Positions 1 through 7,353 of a stretch of DNA of 63,991 bases are shown here, piece by piece (position 1 is the stretch's first letter; every line of letters starts with the position of its first letter). Both the position numbers and the translations under genes were made by a program. Under the pieces are notes generated by a model. It searched no databases, was not told the origin of the DNA, and saw only the letters and a program-made list of their open reading frames with translations. Source of the DNA: UBA967 sp044375555 (lineage in GTDB: Bacteria; Verrucomicrobiota; Verrucomicrobiia; Chthoniobacterales; Terrimicrobiaceae); NCBI GenBank assembly GCA_044375555.1, contig JBILML010000016.1, positions 1 to 63,991 on the forward strand, written 5' to 3'.

Positions 1-101
1 CCGGCATGTTTTGGGGCGTGCGCGGAGCCAACGCCATCCTCGCCTTGCGCTGCTGCCAGTTCTCCGACCGTTTCGATGACTTCTGGGAGGAAGCCGCTTG
101 A
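1..101 (+). CDS. Transposase, C-terminal end only (ISKra4-like)
   Basis: A reading frame is open from the window edge (codons from base 3) to TGA at 99-101, giving the last 32 residues of a protein. The tail has the pattern GMFWGVRGANAILALRC followed by a DDFWE ending. From memory this resembles the end of ISKra4-type transposases, where a GMRW..GA..ILALR segment precedes a short acidic-aromatic tail. The rest of the gene lies outside the window, so intactness cannot be judged. No clear terminal inverted repeat of an IS can be confirmed in the following 100 bases. The family call is from a short segment and could be wrong. Confidence 0.55.
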   Translation, partial: GMFWGVRGANAILALRCCQFSDRFDDFWEEAA

Positions 102-177
102 ACACCCCCTTTTTTGTCATGCACCCCCCGAAATTCCCGGAGCGAAACTTTTTGCATCTCCCGATTGAGGCCTGCCG

Positions 178-231
178 TAATCCCGCTCACATCGGGATTA
201 AAATTGACACCCCCGACTCCCTCAATATGGT
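178..231 (+). promoter_or_regulatory. Inverted repeat and sigma70-like promoter
   Basis: A perfect 8-bp inverted repeat, TAATCCCG / CGGGATTA with a 7-nt loop, occupies 178-200. Directly after it lies TTGACA (204-209), a 16-bp spacer and TATGGT (226-231). This could drive the small gene starting at 263. The repeat could be a terminator stem for the transposase or an operator; no T-run follows it on the plus strand, so a simple terminator is not favoured. Inference from sequence only. Confidence 0.4.
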
Positions 232-262
232 TGATAACGCTATGAACCCGCCAGCGACCGAG

Positions 263-472
263 ATGAACGACTTGGTCAAAAACTCCGTCCTCTACAAAGA
301 ATTCTTGGCCGAAAGAGACGAAATTCTCCGCCACAAATGGATCGAAAGCGAAAAACGAGGTCATGATATCGGCTTCGAAAAGGCTTTGCTCGATTGGATT
401 ATAAAATATAGGTCCGCCTGGCGTTCTGAACGCGCCAAAGCGCTCCGAGATCAATCAACCACCAAAGAATAA
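263..472 (+). CDS. Small conserved protein of unknown function (possibly annotated as DUF4032-like)
   Basis: Encodes 69 residues beginning MNDLVKNSVLYKEF. It is charged, soluble-looking and predicted helical, with no signal peptide or membrane segment. Central residues HKWIESEKRGHDIGFEKAL and a tail rich in Arg/Lys are the recognisable part. I recall similar 60-70 residue proteins in Verrucomicrobia and Planctomycetes, sometimes carrying a DUF4032 label, but I cannot verify that name. The frame is open back to 98, with further ATG codons at 227 and 242. I chose 263 because the residues upstream look non-coding (Pro/Phe-rich) and the putative promoter -10 lies at 226-231. Function unknown. Confidence 0.6.
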   Translation: MNDLVKNSVLYKEFLAERDEILRHKWIESEKRGHDIGFEKALLDWIIKYRSAWRSERAKALRDQSTTKE

Positions 473-491
473 AACAACCCCGCCCTTTAAA

Positions 492-509
492 GCGGTCCCG
501 CGAGGCCGC
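492..509 (+). promoter_or_regulatory. Putative PyrR-binding RNA hairpin in the pyrR leader
   Basis: Bases 494-507 read GGTCCCGCGAGGCC. The known PyrR binding-loop consensus from Bacillus pyr leaders is ARUCCNGNGAGGYU. Every conserved position matches except the first and last, which change together from A:U to G:C, as expected for a base pair. Flanking GCGG (492-495) and CCGC (506-509) can close a stem. The hairpin ends one base before the candidate ribosome binding site AAGGA (511-515) of pyrR (ATG at 519). No terminator-like second hairpin is seen, so control of ribosome access is more likely than attenuation. The match is direct; the mechanism is inferred. Confidence 0.72.
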
Positions 510-518
510 CAAGGACGC

Positions 519-1082
519 ATGACAAACCAAACCGCCCAAGCGGACGACCACTCCGCAATCGCCCTCGACGCCGACGCGATCCAAAAAGCCATCCGCCGCA
601 TGGCCCACGAGATCGTTGAGCAGCATCCCTCCCCCGACCGGCTTGTTCTCGCCGGAATTCCCACCCGTGGTCTGGAAGTCGCCCGCCGCCTCGCCGAACA
701 CATCGAGAAAATTGACGGGGTCAAACCCTACCTCGGCGCAGTCGATATCTCGATGCACCGCGACGACCTCTCCACGCGCGGCAAAGTCACCGCCCTTGAA
801 GTCACCGATCTCCCCATCGATCTCGACGACCGCCCGTTGATCCTGGTGGACGATGTGTTTTTCACCGGCCGCACGACCCGCGCCGCCCTCGATGCGGTCG
901 CCTCGTTTGGCCGCCCCTCGAAAATCCAACTCGCCGTCCTCGTGGACCGCGGCCACCGCGAACTCCCCATCCGTCCCGATTTTGTTGGCAAAAACCTCCC
1001 CACCGCGCGCGACGAAAAAATCCGCGTCCGCTTCGAAAACATCGACGGCGCACCTGACTCCGTCCTCGTTCTGAAACCATGA
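519..1082 (+). CDS. pyrR: Bifunctional pyr operon regulator / uracil phosphoribosyltransferase PyrR
   Basis: 187 residues, normal for PyrR. This type I phosphoribosyltransferase binds pyr mRNA in response to UMP/UTP and usually also makes UMP from uracil and PRPP. The PRPP-binding loop is clear at about residues 107-120 (LILVDDVFFTGRTT), and the LAGIPTRG segment near 44-51 is the usual N-terminal motif. The last base of the stop overlaps the pyrB start (ATGA at 1079-1082), so the two genes are translationally coupled. AAGGA lies 3 bases before the ATG, right beside the putative PyrR-binding hairpin at 492-509, which suggests that the protein represses its own translation and that of pyrB. Confidence 0.93.
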   Translation: MTNQTAQADDHSAIALDADAIQKAIRRMAHEIVEQHPSPDRLVLAGIPTRGLEVARRLAEHIEKIDGVKPYLGAVDISMHRDDLSTRGKVTALEVTDLPIDLDDRPLILVDDVFFTGRTTRAALDAVASFGRPSKIQLAVLVDRGHRELPIRPDFVGKNLPTARDEKIRVRFENIDGAPDSVLVLKP

Positions 1083-2014
1083 GCTCCTGGACCCGCAAAG
1101 ATCTCACCGGCCTCGACGAACTTTCCGCCGAGGAGATCATCTTCCTCCTCGACACAGCCCGCGCCTTCAAGGGCGTCGGCGAGCGCAGCCTGAAAAAAGT
1201 CCCTGCCCTCCGTGGCAAGACGCTGGTGAATTTCTTCGTCGAGCCCAGCACCCGCACGCGCACCTCGTTCGAGGTCGCCGCCATGCGTCTCAGCGCCGAT
1301 GTGGTGAATATCTCCGCCACGGCCTCCAGCCTGCAAAAAGGCGAAACGCTCAAGGACACTGCCCTCAATCTCCAAGCCCTCCGCGCCGACATCATCGTCC
1401 TCCGACACAGCTCCCCGGGTTCCTCGAAGTTCCTCGCCGAGCGGCTCGACTCCAGCATCATCAACGCCGGCGACGGCGCGCACGAGCATCCGACCCAAGG
1501 CCTTCTCGACATCTTCACCATCCGCGAAAAGTTCGGAAAAATCGAAGGCCTCAATATCGCCATCGTCGGCGATATTCTCTTCAGCCGCGTTGCCCGCTCG
1601 AACATCTTCGGCCTCCTCAAACTCGGCGCGAAAGTCACGCTGGTCGGCCCTTCGACCCTCGTCCCGAAACGCTTTGAAAAGCTCGGTGTCCGCGTCAGCC
1701 ACCGCATCGACGAAATCCTCGCCGAGGCAGATGTCGTGAACCTCCTCCGCATCCAGCACGAGCGCCAGCGCAAGGAATACTTCCCCGGCCTGGGCGAATA
1801 TGTCGCCCTCTTCGGCCTCACCAAGACCCGTGCGGAAAAACTCAAACCCTCCTGCCTCATCATGCACCCCGGCCCGATCAATCGCGGCGTCGAGATCGAC
1901 AGCGAGGTCGCCGATGGAAAACAAAGCGTGATCCTCGAGCAGGTCACCAACGGCATCGCAGTCCGCATGGCCGTCCTCTACGCCTGCGCCGGCGGCGCCG
2001 GTCTCCCGTCATGA
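1079..2014 (+). CDS. pyrB: Aspartate carbamoyltransferase catalytic subunit
   Basis: 311 residues, the standard catalytic-chain length. It condenses carbamoyl phosphate with aspartate to N-carbamoyl-aspartate, the committed step of pyrimidine synthesis. The carbamoyl-phosphate loop PSTRTRTSF is at about 56-64, and HPTQ at 137-140 is the second signature. The C-terminal domain has MHPGPINRGVEI, as in the family. The ATG overlaps the pyrR stop, so expression follows pyrR. No regulatory chain pyrI is present nearby, consistent with the simpler bacterial enzyme. The gene ends 163 bp before pyrC, and that gap holds two hairpins. Confidence 0.96.
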   Translation: MSSWTRKDLTGLDELSAEEIIFLLDTARAFKGVGERSLKKVPALRGKTLVNFFVEPSTRTRTSFEVAAMRLSADVVNISATASSLQKGETLKDTALNLQALRADIIVLRHSSPGSSKFLAERLDSSIINAGDGAHEHPTQGLLDIFTIREKFGKIEGLNIAIVGDILFSRVARSNIFGLLKLGAKVTLVGPSTLVPKRFEKLGVRVSHRIDEILAEADVVNLLRIQHERQRKEYFPGLGEYVALFGLTKTRAEKLKPSCLIMHPGPINRGVEIDSEVADGKQSVILEQVTNGIAVRMAVLYACAGGAGLPS

Positions 2015-2043
2015 ATAAAACTTGGAACTCATCTACCGCTAAG

Positions 2044-2112
2044 GAGGCCTCTGCCTGTCAGAGCCGCCTCGATGTGATTGCAAAAGCCGCACCGGTCCTG
2101 ACAAGCAGGACC
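2044..2112 (+). repeat. Two tandem stem-loops between pyrB and pyrC
   Basis: First hairpin: GAGGC-CTCTG (2044-2053), loop CCTGT, then CAGAG-CC-GCCTC (2059-2070); ten pairs with a two-base bulge. Second: GGTCCTG (2094-2100), loop ACAAG, CAGGACC (2106-2112); seven perfect pairs. Neither is followed by a T-run, so neither is a canonical intrinsic terminator, and neither matches the PyrR loop consensus. They could be a REP-like dispersed element, an RNA-processing site or mRNA stabilisers. Confidence 0.6.
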
Positions 2113-2144
2113 CTCCTAGCCTTGATCTCATCTCAATTCCCTTT

Positions 2145-2169
2145 CTCTGTGCTCTCTGTGTCCTCTGTG
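2145..2169 (+). repeat. Short tandem CTCTGTG repeat upstream of pyrC
   Basis: Three copies of CTCTGTG occur at an exact 9-bp period (2145-2151, 2154-2160, 2163-2169), ending 8 bases before the pyrC ATG. No purine-rich Shine-Dalgarno sequence is visible there, so pyrC initiation may depend on another context. Role unknown. Confidence 0.6.
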
Positions 2170-2177
2170 GTCAATCC

Positions 2178-3452
2178 ATGAAAATCACCCGCATCGCCAA
2201 CGGCCGCCTCATCGATCCCGCCAACCAACGCGACGAAGTCGCCGACCTCTGGCTCGCCGATGGCAAAATCATCGCTCCCCAGCCTGGCTCAGAAACCGAA
2301 ACGATCGATGCCACCAATCTCGTTGTCGCTCCCGGCCTCATCGACATCCATGTCCACCTGCGCGAGCCGGGGCAGTCGCACAAGGAAACCATCTCCAGCG
2401 GCACCCGCGCCGCCGCCGCCGGGGGATTCACTTCGGTCGTTGTGATGCCGAACACCTCGCCGACCGCTGACAGCGCGGCGACGATCACTTGGATCAAGGA
2501 AAAGGCCGCGAACACGGCGTGCGTGAATGTTTTCACCACCGGGGCGATCACCAAGGGGCTCAAGGGCGAGGAACTCGCGCCCTACGGCTCGCTATTCAAT
2601 GCCGGCGTCGTCGCGCTCACGGACGACGGCCGTTGTGTGCAAAACCACGAGGTCATGCGGCGCGCGGTCGAATACGCCCGAATGTTTGGTCTCCCCGTCA
2701 TGGACCATTGCCAGGACTACTCACTGGTCGGCGATGGCATCATGCACGAGGGCGAGTGGAGCCTCCGCCTCGGCCTTCCCGGCTGGCCGCGCGCCGGCGA
2801 GGAAATGATCGTCGCCCGCAACATCCTTCTCGCCGAACTCCTCGACTCGCCCATCCACTGCCAGCACATCAGCTCCGGCGGGAGTGTGCGCCTCATCCGC
2901 GAAGCCCGCGCGCGCGGCGTGAAAATTTCCGGCGAGGTCTGCCCGCACCATATCGCGCTTACCGATGCCGAGCTCGCCGCGTTCGACAGCAATTTCAAAA
3001 TGAACCCGCCCCTCCGCGCGCCGGAAGACATCGAGGCCATCATCGAAGGTATCGCCGACGGCACTCTCACGATTCTTTGCAGCGACCACGCCCCGCACGC
3101 CGCCTACGAGAAGGAGGTCGAGATCGACCACGCCCCGTTCGGTATCACCGGGCTCGAAACCCAATTCGCCACCTTCCACGACATCCTCGTCCACAAACGC
3201 AAAGCCATCGACCTCCCTCGACTGATCGCCCTATACACCTCCGAACCCGCCAAGCTCCTCAAGCTCGACCGCGGCACGCTCTCGCCCGGCGCCTCCGCCG
3301 ACATCACGCTAATCGACCCGAATCTCGACTGGACCTTCGATAAAAACGCCTCTCTCTCGCTGTCGAAAAACACGCCCTTCCACGGTCACACTTGGCGCGG
3401 TCGCGCGGTGCGGACGATGGTTTCTGGAGAAACCGTCTGGAGCCTTTCTTGA
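2178..3452 (+). CDS. pyrC: Dihydroorotase
   Basis: 424 residues, type I dihydroorotase of the amidohydrolase superfamily. It cyclises N-carbamoyl-aspartate to dihydroorotate, the step after PyrB. The metal-binding motif DIHVH is at 56-60, followed by LREPG. Further metal or substrate positions are seen in DHCQD, CQHISS and CSDHAPH. Same strand as pyrR-pyrB but separated by 163 bp with two hairpins and a short tandem repeat, so it may be cotranscribed with modulation or have its own promoter. Confidence 0.96.
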   Translation: MKITRIANGRLIDPANQRDEVADLWLADGKIIAPQPGSETETIDATNLVVAPGLIDIHVHLREPGQSHKETISSGTRAAAAGGFTSVVVMPNTSPTADSAATITWIKEKAANTACVNVFTTGAITKGLKGEELAPYGSLFNAGVVALTDDGRCVQNHEVMRRAVEYARMFGLPVMDHCQDYSLVGDGIMHEGEWSLRLGLPGWPRAGEEMIVARNILLAELLDSPIHCQHISSGGSVRLIREARARGVKISGEVCPHHIALTDAELAAFDSNFKMNPPLRAPEDIEAIIEGIADGTLTILCSDHAPHAAYEKEVEIDHAPFGITGLETQFATFHDILVHKRKAIDLPRLIALYTSEPAKLLKLDRGTLSPGASADITLIDPNLDWTFDKNASLSLSKNTPFHGHTWRGRAVRTMVSGETVWSLS

Positions 3453-3506
3453 TCGGGTTTTACTTTCCGACTTTCAGACGCCATCTTTTTTCCAACCTTT
3501 CACCGA

Positions 3507-4442
3507 ATGAACCAAACGATCCGTTCCTTCTTAGCTGTGGCTTTCGCATTTTTGCTTTGGCCCGGCATGGCCACCGCCAAAGCCCAACTTACCGCCAGGC
3601 CCGATGAGGGTTTGCCTCCCGCTGTGTTCCCTAACCCGACAGCCCCCTCGGCCGACTCTCCCTTGAATCAACCTTCAGCGGTGGCAATTCCTGCTCCGCC
3701 CGCACCGCGCAAGCCCACCTACAACAGTTGCAATGTTGAGGGCACGGCGATCGCGTTGACTTTCGATGACGGCCCGCACCCCAAACACACCACCCGCCTG
3801 CTCGACATGCTGAAAGAGCGCGGCGTCAAGGCCACATTCTATGTGTTGGGCCAGAATGTGGTGCAGTATCCCGAAATCATGCAGCGGATGGTCGCGGAGG
3901 GCCATGAGATCGGAAACCACAGCTACACCCACCCGTCGCTCAATAAAATCAGCGCCGCAAAGTTGACTGAGGAAATCACCAAAGCCAATGAGGCGATCCT
4001 GCAGAGTTGCGGCGTCCGGCCCACCACGATGCGGCCTCCGTATGGTGCGACGAACGCCGCAGTCACGAAACGCCTCAACGACGAATTCGGCCTCACCGTC
4101 GTCATGTGGTCGGTGGATCCTCAAGACTGGAAAATCCGCAAAGCCTCCCATGTCTCGAACCACATTCTTCAAAATACCAAGTCGGGCGGAATCCTTCTCG
4201 CCCACGACATTCATCCTTCCACCATCGACGCCATGCCCGCCGTGCTGGATGGACTTCTCTCGAAGGGCCACCAGTTCGTGACGGTCTCGGAGTTGATTGC
4301 ATTGGATCGCCCGAGCGGACCGAGCGTTCCTCCAACGACGAATCCTACTCCTTACCAGCCCGCCCCTGCTGCCGCTCCCTCGCCGCAGGTTTACTTGTCG
4401 CCATCCACGACATCCGGCGCGACGGACTTTAGGGCACGATGA
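3507..4442 (+). CDS. Secreted polysaccharide deacetylase (NodB homology domain)
   Basis: 311 residues. The N-terminus has a hydrophobic signal peptide (about 1-26, ending near AKA), then a Pro/Ala-rich linker to residue 70. The catalytic NodB domain runs from about 80 to 265: motif 1 TFDDGP at 85-90 with the two Asp, motif 2 HSYTH with metal His at 138 and 142, motif 3 RPPYG near 176-180, and later WSVDPQDW and LLAHDIH. Such enzymes remove acetyl groups from N-acetylglucosamine in peptidoglycan, chitin-like or other polysaccharides; the substrate is not evident here. The last 45 residues are Pro/Ser-rich. The 3' end overlaps the convergent TVP38-like gene by 52 bp. Confidence 0.9.
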   Translation: MNQTIRSFLAVAFAFLLWPGMATAKAQLTARPDEGLPPAVFPNPTAPSADSPLNQPSAVAIPAPPAPRKPTYNSCNVEGTAIALTFDDGPHPKHTTRLLDMLKERGVKATFYVLGQNVVQYPEIMQRMVAEGHEIGNHSYTHPSLNKISAAKLTEEITKANEAILQSCGVRPTTMRPPYGATNAAVTKRLNDEFGLTVVMWSVDPQDWKIRKASHVSNHILQNTKSGGILLAHDIHPSTIDAMPAVLDGLLSKGHQFVTVSELIALDRPSGPSVPPTTNPTPYQPAPAAAPSPQVYLSPSTTSGATDFRAR

Positions 4443-5026
4443 GCGGCGTGGGTGATCCACCACGTCACTGCAATCGTTAAGCCAATCTCCAGAGCGTAAA
4501 CGGCCCAAGCCCAGGAGCCTTGATGGAGGCCGGCTTTCGTGGCTTTTCCCAAAACCGAGCCGCTGTAGGAATACGCCGCGCTGATCGGAAAAAAACCAAT
4601 CCAGGAAGCGAGCAGGAATCGCCAAGAGCGGATGCGAGAGAGACCGAAAGCGCAGCTCACCAGACTGTGCGGCAGGATGGGGGAGAGGCGTGTGAGGATG
4701 ACCATGCGCCAGGCGTCTTTCACTGCGACATGGTTGAGGGCTTGGAATTTTTTACTGCCCGCGAACCGGCGTTCCATCAAGCCGCGCAGGAGAAACCGGG
4801 CGGAAACGAAATTCGCCAGCGCACCGGCGACCGAGGCGAGCGAGACGAGCGCGGTGCCGCCCCAGAATCCATAAACCGCCCCCGCGCCGACGCTCAGCAC
4901 CGAGCCGGGCAGAAAGAGGACGCACGAGAGCGTGTAGAGAACGATGAACCACACCCAGCCGACGGGTCCGGTCTGCTCGATCCACGCCATCGACTGGCGC
5001 ATCCACTCGGTCCATTGCTCGAGCAT
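4391..5026 (-). CDS. TVP38/TMEM64 (DedA-like SNARE-associated) inner-membrane protein
   Basis: 211 residues with several hydrophobic helices (roughly 22-45, 50-75, 135-160, 170-195). The family landmarks FLPGSVLSVGAGAVYGFWGG and the later RLSPILPHSLVSCAFGLS loop identify the VTT/TVP38 fold. Related DedA-family proteins have been linked to lipid carrier recycling; a specific role cannot be read here. It lies 23 bp downstream of gatB on the same strand and is probably the last gene of the aroC-cvpA-gatB group. Its end overlaps the convergent deacetylase gene. Confidence 0.82.
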   Translation of the reverse strand: MLEQWTEWMRQSMAWIEQTGPVGWVWFIVLYTLSCVLFLPGSVLSVGAGAVYGFWGGTALVSLASVAGALANFVSARFLLRGLMERRFAGSKKFQALNHVAVKDAWRMVILTRLSPILPHSLVSCAFGLSRIRSWRFLLASWIGFFPISAAYSYSGSVLGKATKAGLHQGSWAWAVYALEIGLTIAVTWWITHAAHRALKSVAPDVVDGDK

Positions 5027-5049
5027 TCAGCGGCCGGAGCCGGGTTGGC

Positions 5050-6504
5050 TCACGAGAGTTTCTTCTCCAAAATCTCCCCGGCGAGGGCGGGGTTGGCTTT
5101 GCCCTTGGAGAGTTTCATCACCTGCCCTTTGAGGAAATTCAGAGCCGAGACTTTGCCAGCCTTGAAATCCGCGGCCGGGCCGGGGTTGGCGGCGATGACT
5201 TCATCCACAAACGCCTCGATGGCGCCGGTGTCGCTTTCCTGTTTCAGGCCCTTTTCCTCGACGATGGTCGCGGCGGGTTTTCCGCTGGTGAACATCTCGG
5301 CGAAGACTTCCTTGCCTTGCTTGGAATTGATCGCGCCGGAGTCGATGAGGTTGACGAGTTCGTCGAGCGCGTGCGGGGGCACGGGGCAGTCGGTGATGGC
5401 GAGGGAGGAATTGCCCAGCGCGCTCTGGAGGTCGTTGAGAATCCAGTTCGCGACATTCTTGGGTTTCTTCGCGCCCTTCGCAGCGGTTTCGAAATACGAG
5501 GCGAGCGCGAGGTCGTTCGCCAGCACGGCAGCATCGTAATCACTCACGCCGAAGTCGGCGACGAAGCGGGCGCGTTTTTCCCAAGGAAGCTCCGGCTTGC
5601 GGGTGCGGGCGGCCTCGACGATGGGCGCTGTTTTGACGGGAAGGAGATCGGGGTCGGGGAAATAGCGGTAGTCGTGCGCGCTTTCCTTGATGCGCATGAG
5701 GGTGGTCTCGCCGCGAGTGTCGTCCCAACGGCGGGTCTCCTGCTGCAGGACCTCGCCGCCGCGCAAGGCCTCGATCTGGCGAGGAATCTCGTAAGCGAGG
5801 GCGCGGCGAACTCCGGAGATGGAATTGAGATTTTTCACCTCGATTTTGGTGCCGAATTTCTCGGTGCCGACGGGGCGCACCGAGACATTCACATCGCAGC
5901 GGAGTTGGCCTTTTTCCATGTCGGCGTCGCTGATGCCGCCGTAGATCATGACCTGCTGGAGAACGGTGAGGTAGGCGAAGGCCTCCTCGGGCGAGGCGAT
6001 GTCGGCCTCTCCGACGATTTCCATGAGTGGCGTGCCGGCGCGGTTGAAATCAATGCCGGTGGCGGTCTCCATATGGAAACTCTTCGCAACATCTTCCTCG
6101 AGGTGGATTCGGGTGAGCCGGGCTTTTTTGTCCTTTGTGGCTATGGTCTTCTGGGCGTCCTTTGGATACGCGAGGTCGTGGAGGGGGACGGTGCCGCCGA
6201 GGCAGAGGGGCAGATCATATTGGCTGATCTGGTAGTTCTTCGGCATGTCGGGGTAGAAATAATTTTTGCGGTCGAACTTGCAGACTGGGCCGATCTCGCA
6301 GCCGAGCATGAGGCCGGCGAGGGCGGTGAGCTTGAGCGCTTCCTCGTTCATTACCGGCAAGGCGCCGGGCATTCCGAGACAGACTGGGCAGACATTGGTG
6401 TTCGGCTCGGCGCCGTATTCAACCGCGCAGGAGCAGAACATCTTGCTGCGGGTCTTGAGCTGGACATGGACTTCGAGGCCGATGGTGGCGATGTATTCGG
6501 TCAT
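5050..6504 (-). CDS. gatB: Aspartyl/glutamyl-tRNA amidotransferase subunit B
   Basis: 484 residues, usual for GatB. With GatA and GatC it converts Glu-tRNA(Gln) and Asp-tRNA(Asn) to Gln- and Asn-tRNA. The N-terminus has GLEVHVQL and the zinc-type cysteine pairs (FCSC and CPVC, about residues 23-41). GTPLMEIV and FPDPDLLPV are further family signatures, and the C-terminal YqeY-like tail domain is present. Its start overlaps the stop of the CvpA-like gene (6501-6504). gatA and gatC are not in the window. Confidence 0.96.
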   Translation of the reverse strand: MTEYIATIGLEVHVQLKTRSKMFCSCAVEYGAEPNTNVCPVCLGMPGALPVMNEEALKLTALAGLMLGCEIGPVCKFDRKNYFYPDMPKNYQISQYDLPLCLGGTVPLHDLAYPKDAQKTIATKDKKARLTRIHLEEDVAKSFHMETATGIDFNRAGTPLMEIVGEADIASPEEAFAYLTVLQQVMIYGGISDADMEKGQLRCDVNVSVRPVGTEKFGTKIEVKNLNSISGVRRALAYEIPRQIEALRGGEVLQQETRRWDDTRGETTLMRIKESAHDYRYFPDPDLLPVKTAPIVEAARTRKPELPWEKRARFVADFGVSDYDAAVLANDLALASYFETAAKGAKKPKNVANWILNDLQSALGNSSLAITDCPVPPHALDELVNLIDSGAINSKQGKEVFAEMFTSGKPAATIVEEKGLKQESDTGAIEAFVDEVIAANPGPAADFKAGKVSALNFLKGQVMKLSKGKANPALAGEILEKKLS

Positions 6505-7349
6505 GGTTTCTTTTTGGAAGATTCGGGATTCTGTTTTGTAGCGACGGCGCGATCGAGCGCTTTTTCGAGGTCGAGTTCGGTCACGAGCTTTTGAACGGAG
6601 GGGTCGGTGATGGCATTCATGACCGATCGGTTCTGCAGGATGACTAGGAAATTTTTTGTCTCAGCGGCTTGGATGAGCTCGCGATCGTCCATGAGGGCCT
6701 GAACACGCGGGTGGGCGAGGAGTTTTTGGACCCCGGGATCATCTAGAAAGCGCATCATCGCGTCGCTGTCTTTGGATAATTCGCCGAGCCGAGCCATGCG
6801 GTCGTAGGTCTCGGTGGGGAGAATGTCGATGGACTTCACCACGTTGCCGAGCGGACCATTTTCGAGGGACTCCTTGATGGCGATGAGGGAGCGCGAGGTT
6901 TCTGAACTTTTGGCGGCTGTCTGGGCGATGGCTCCTGCGGAGCGAATGATCGACACGGTGCCCCAGAGAATGAATAAGCCCGTGAGAATTCCAAAAAACG
7001 CACCGCCTATTCCGAAAAGCCAGCGCACCAAGCCGGGGGGTTGCTGGTGGGTTCGCTTAAAAACAATCGTGCTCAAAAACAGGCAGGTTCCCAGCACGAG
7101 AAGAGTGACGACAGATCCCGCAAGTAAGCCTGCGAAAAGGGAGAATCCGGGCATGACGACTCCAAGGATGGCGGCCGTGGTCTTGCCTGCGAGGAGGCCC
7201 AGAAATCCAGAGGCGACAAAGGCGCCGAAGTGCAGGCCGGCGCGAATCACACCGCGTCGCCAGCCGCCGAAAATTTCCCAAAGGAGAAACAATCCAGCCA
7301 AGTAGAGGATCGTGTTTTGCCAGAAAGGCGAGGAGAGATCGGAACTCAC
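6501..7349 (-). CDS. CvpA family membrane protein
   Basis: 282 residues. The first about 150 contain four hydrophobic stretches (13-30, 38-60, 66-98, 108-135), with the GWRRGVIR turn typical of CvpA-type proteins, often named after colicin V production. The C-terminal half is hydrophilic and helical with no recognised domain. CvpA-like proteins are widespread and poorly understood inner-membrane proteins. Four bases separate its start from the aroC stop, and its stop overlaps gatB, so it is embedded in the aroC-gatB transcript. The family call rests on topology and the N-terminal motif. Confidence 0.7.
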   Translation of the reverse strand: MSSDLSSPFWQNTILYLAGLFLLWEIFGGWRRGVIRAGLHFGAFVASGFLGLLAGKTTAAILGVVMPGFSLFAGLLAGSVVTLLVLGTCLFLSTIVFKRTHQQPPGLVRWLFGIGGAFFGILTGLFILWGTVSIIRSAGAIAQTAAKSSETSRSLIAIKESLENGPLGNVVKSIDILPTETYDRMARLGELSKDSDAMMRFLDDPGVQKLLAHPRVQALMDDRELIQAAETKNFLVILQNRSVMNAITDPSVQKLVTELDLEKALDRAVATKQNPESSKKKP

Positions 7350-7353
7350 CGGC

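Noticed and set aside
728..1924. 398-residue frame on the minus strand opposite pyrR and pyrB
   Set aside because: Opposite-strand shadow in GC-rich DNA; no family resemblance, while pyrB has complete catalytic motifs.
2094..2112. Second hairpin between pyrB and pyrC as a PyrR site
   Set aside because: Its loop lacks the UCC-NGN-GAGG core; no match to the PyrR consensus.
5317..6594. 425-residue plus-strand frame opposite gatB
   Set aside because: Shadow of gatB; the acidic, repetitive composition is that of antisense GC-rich DNA.
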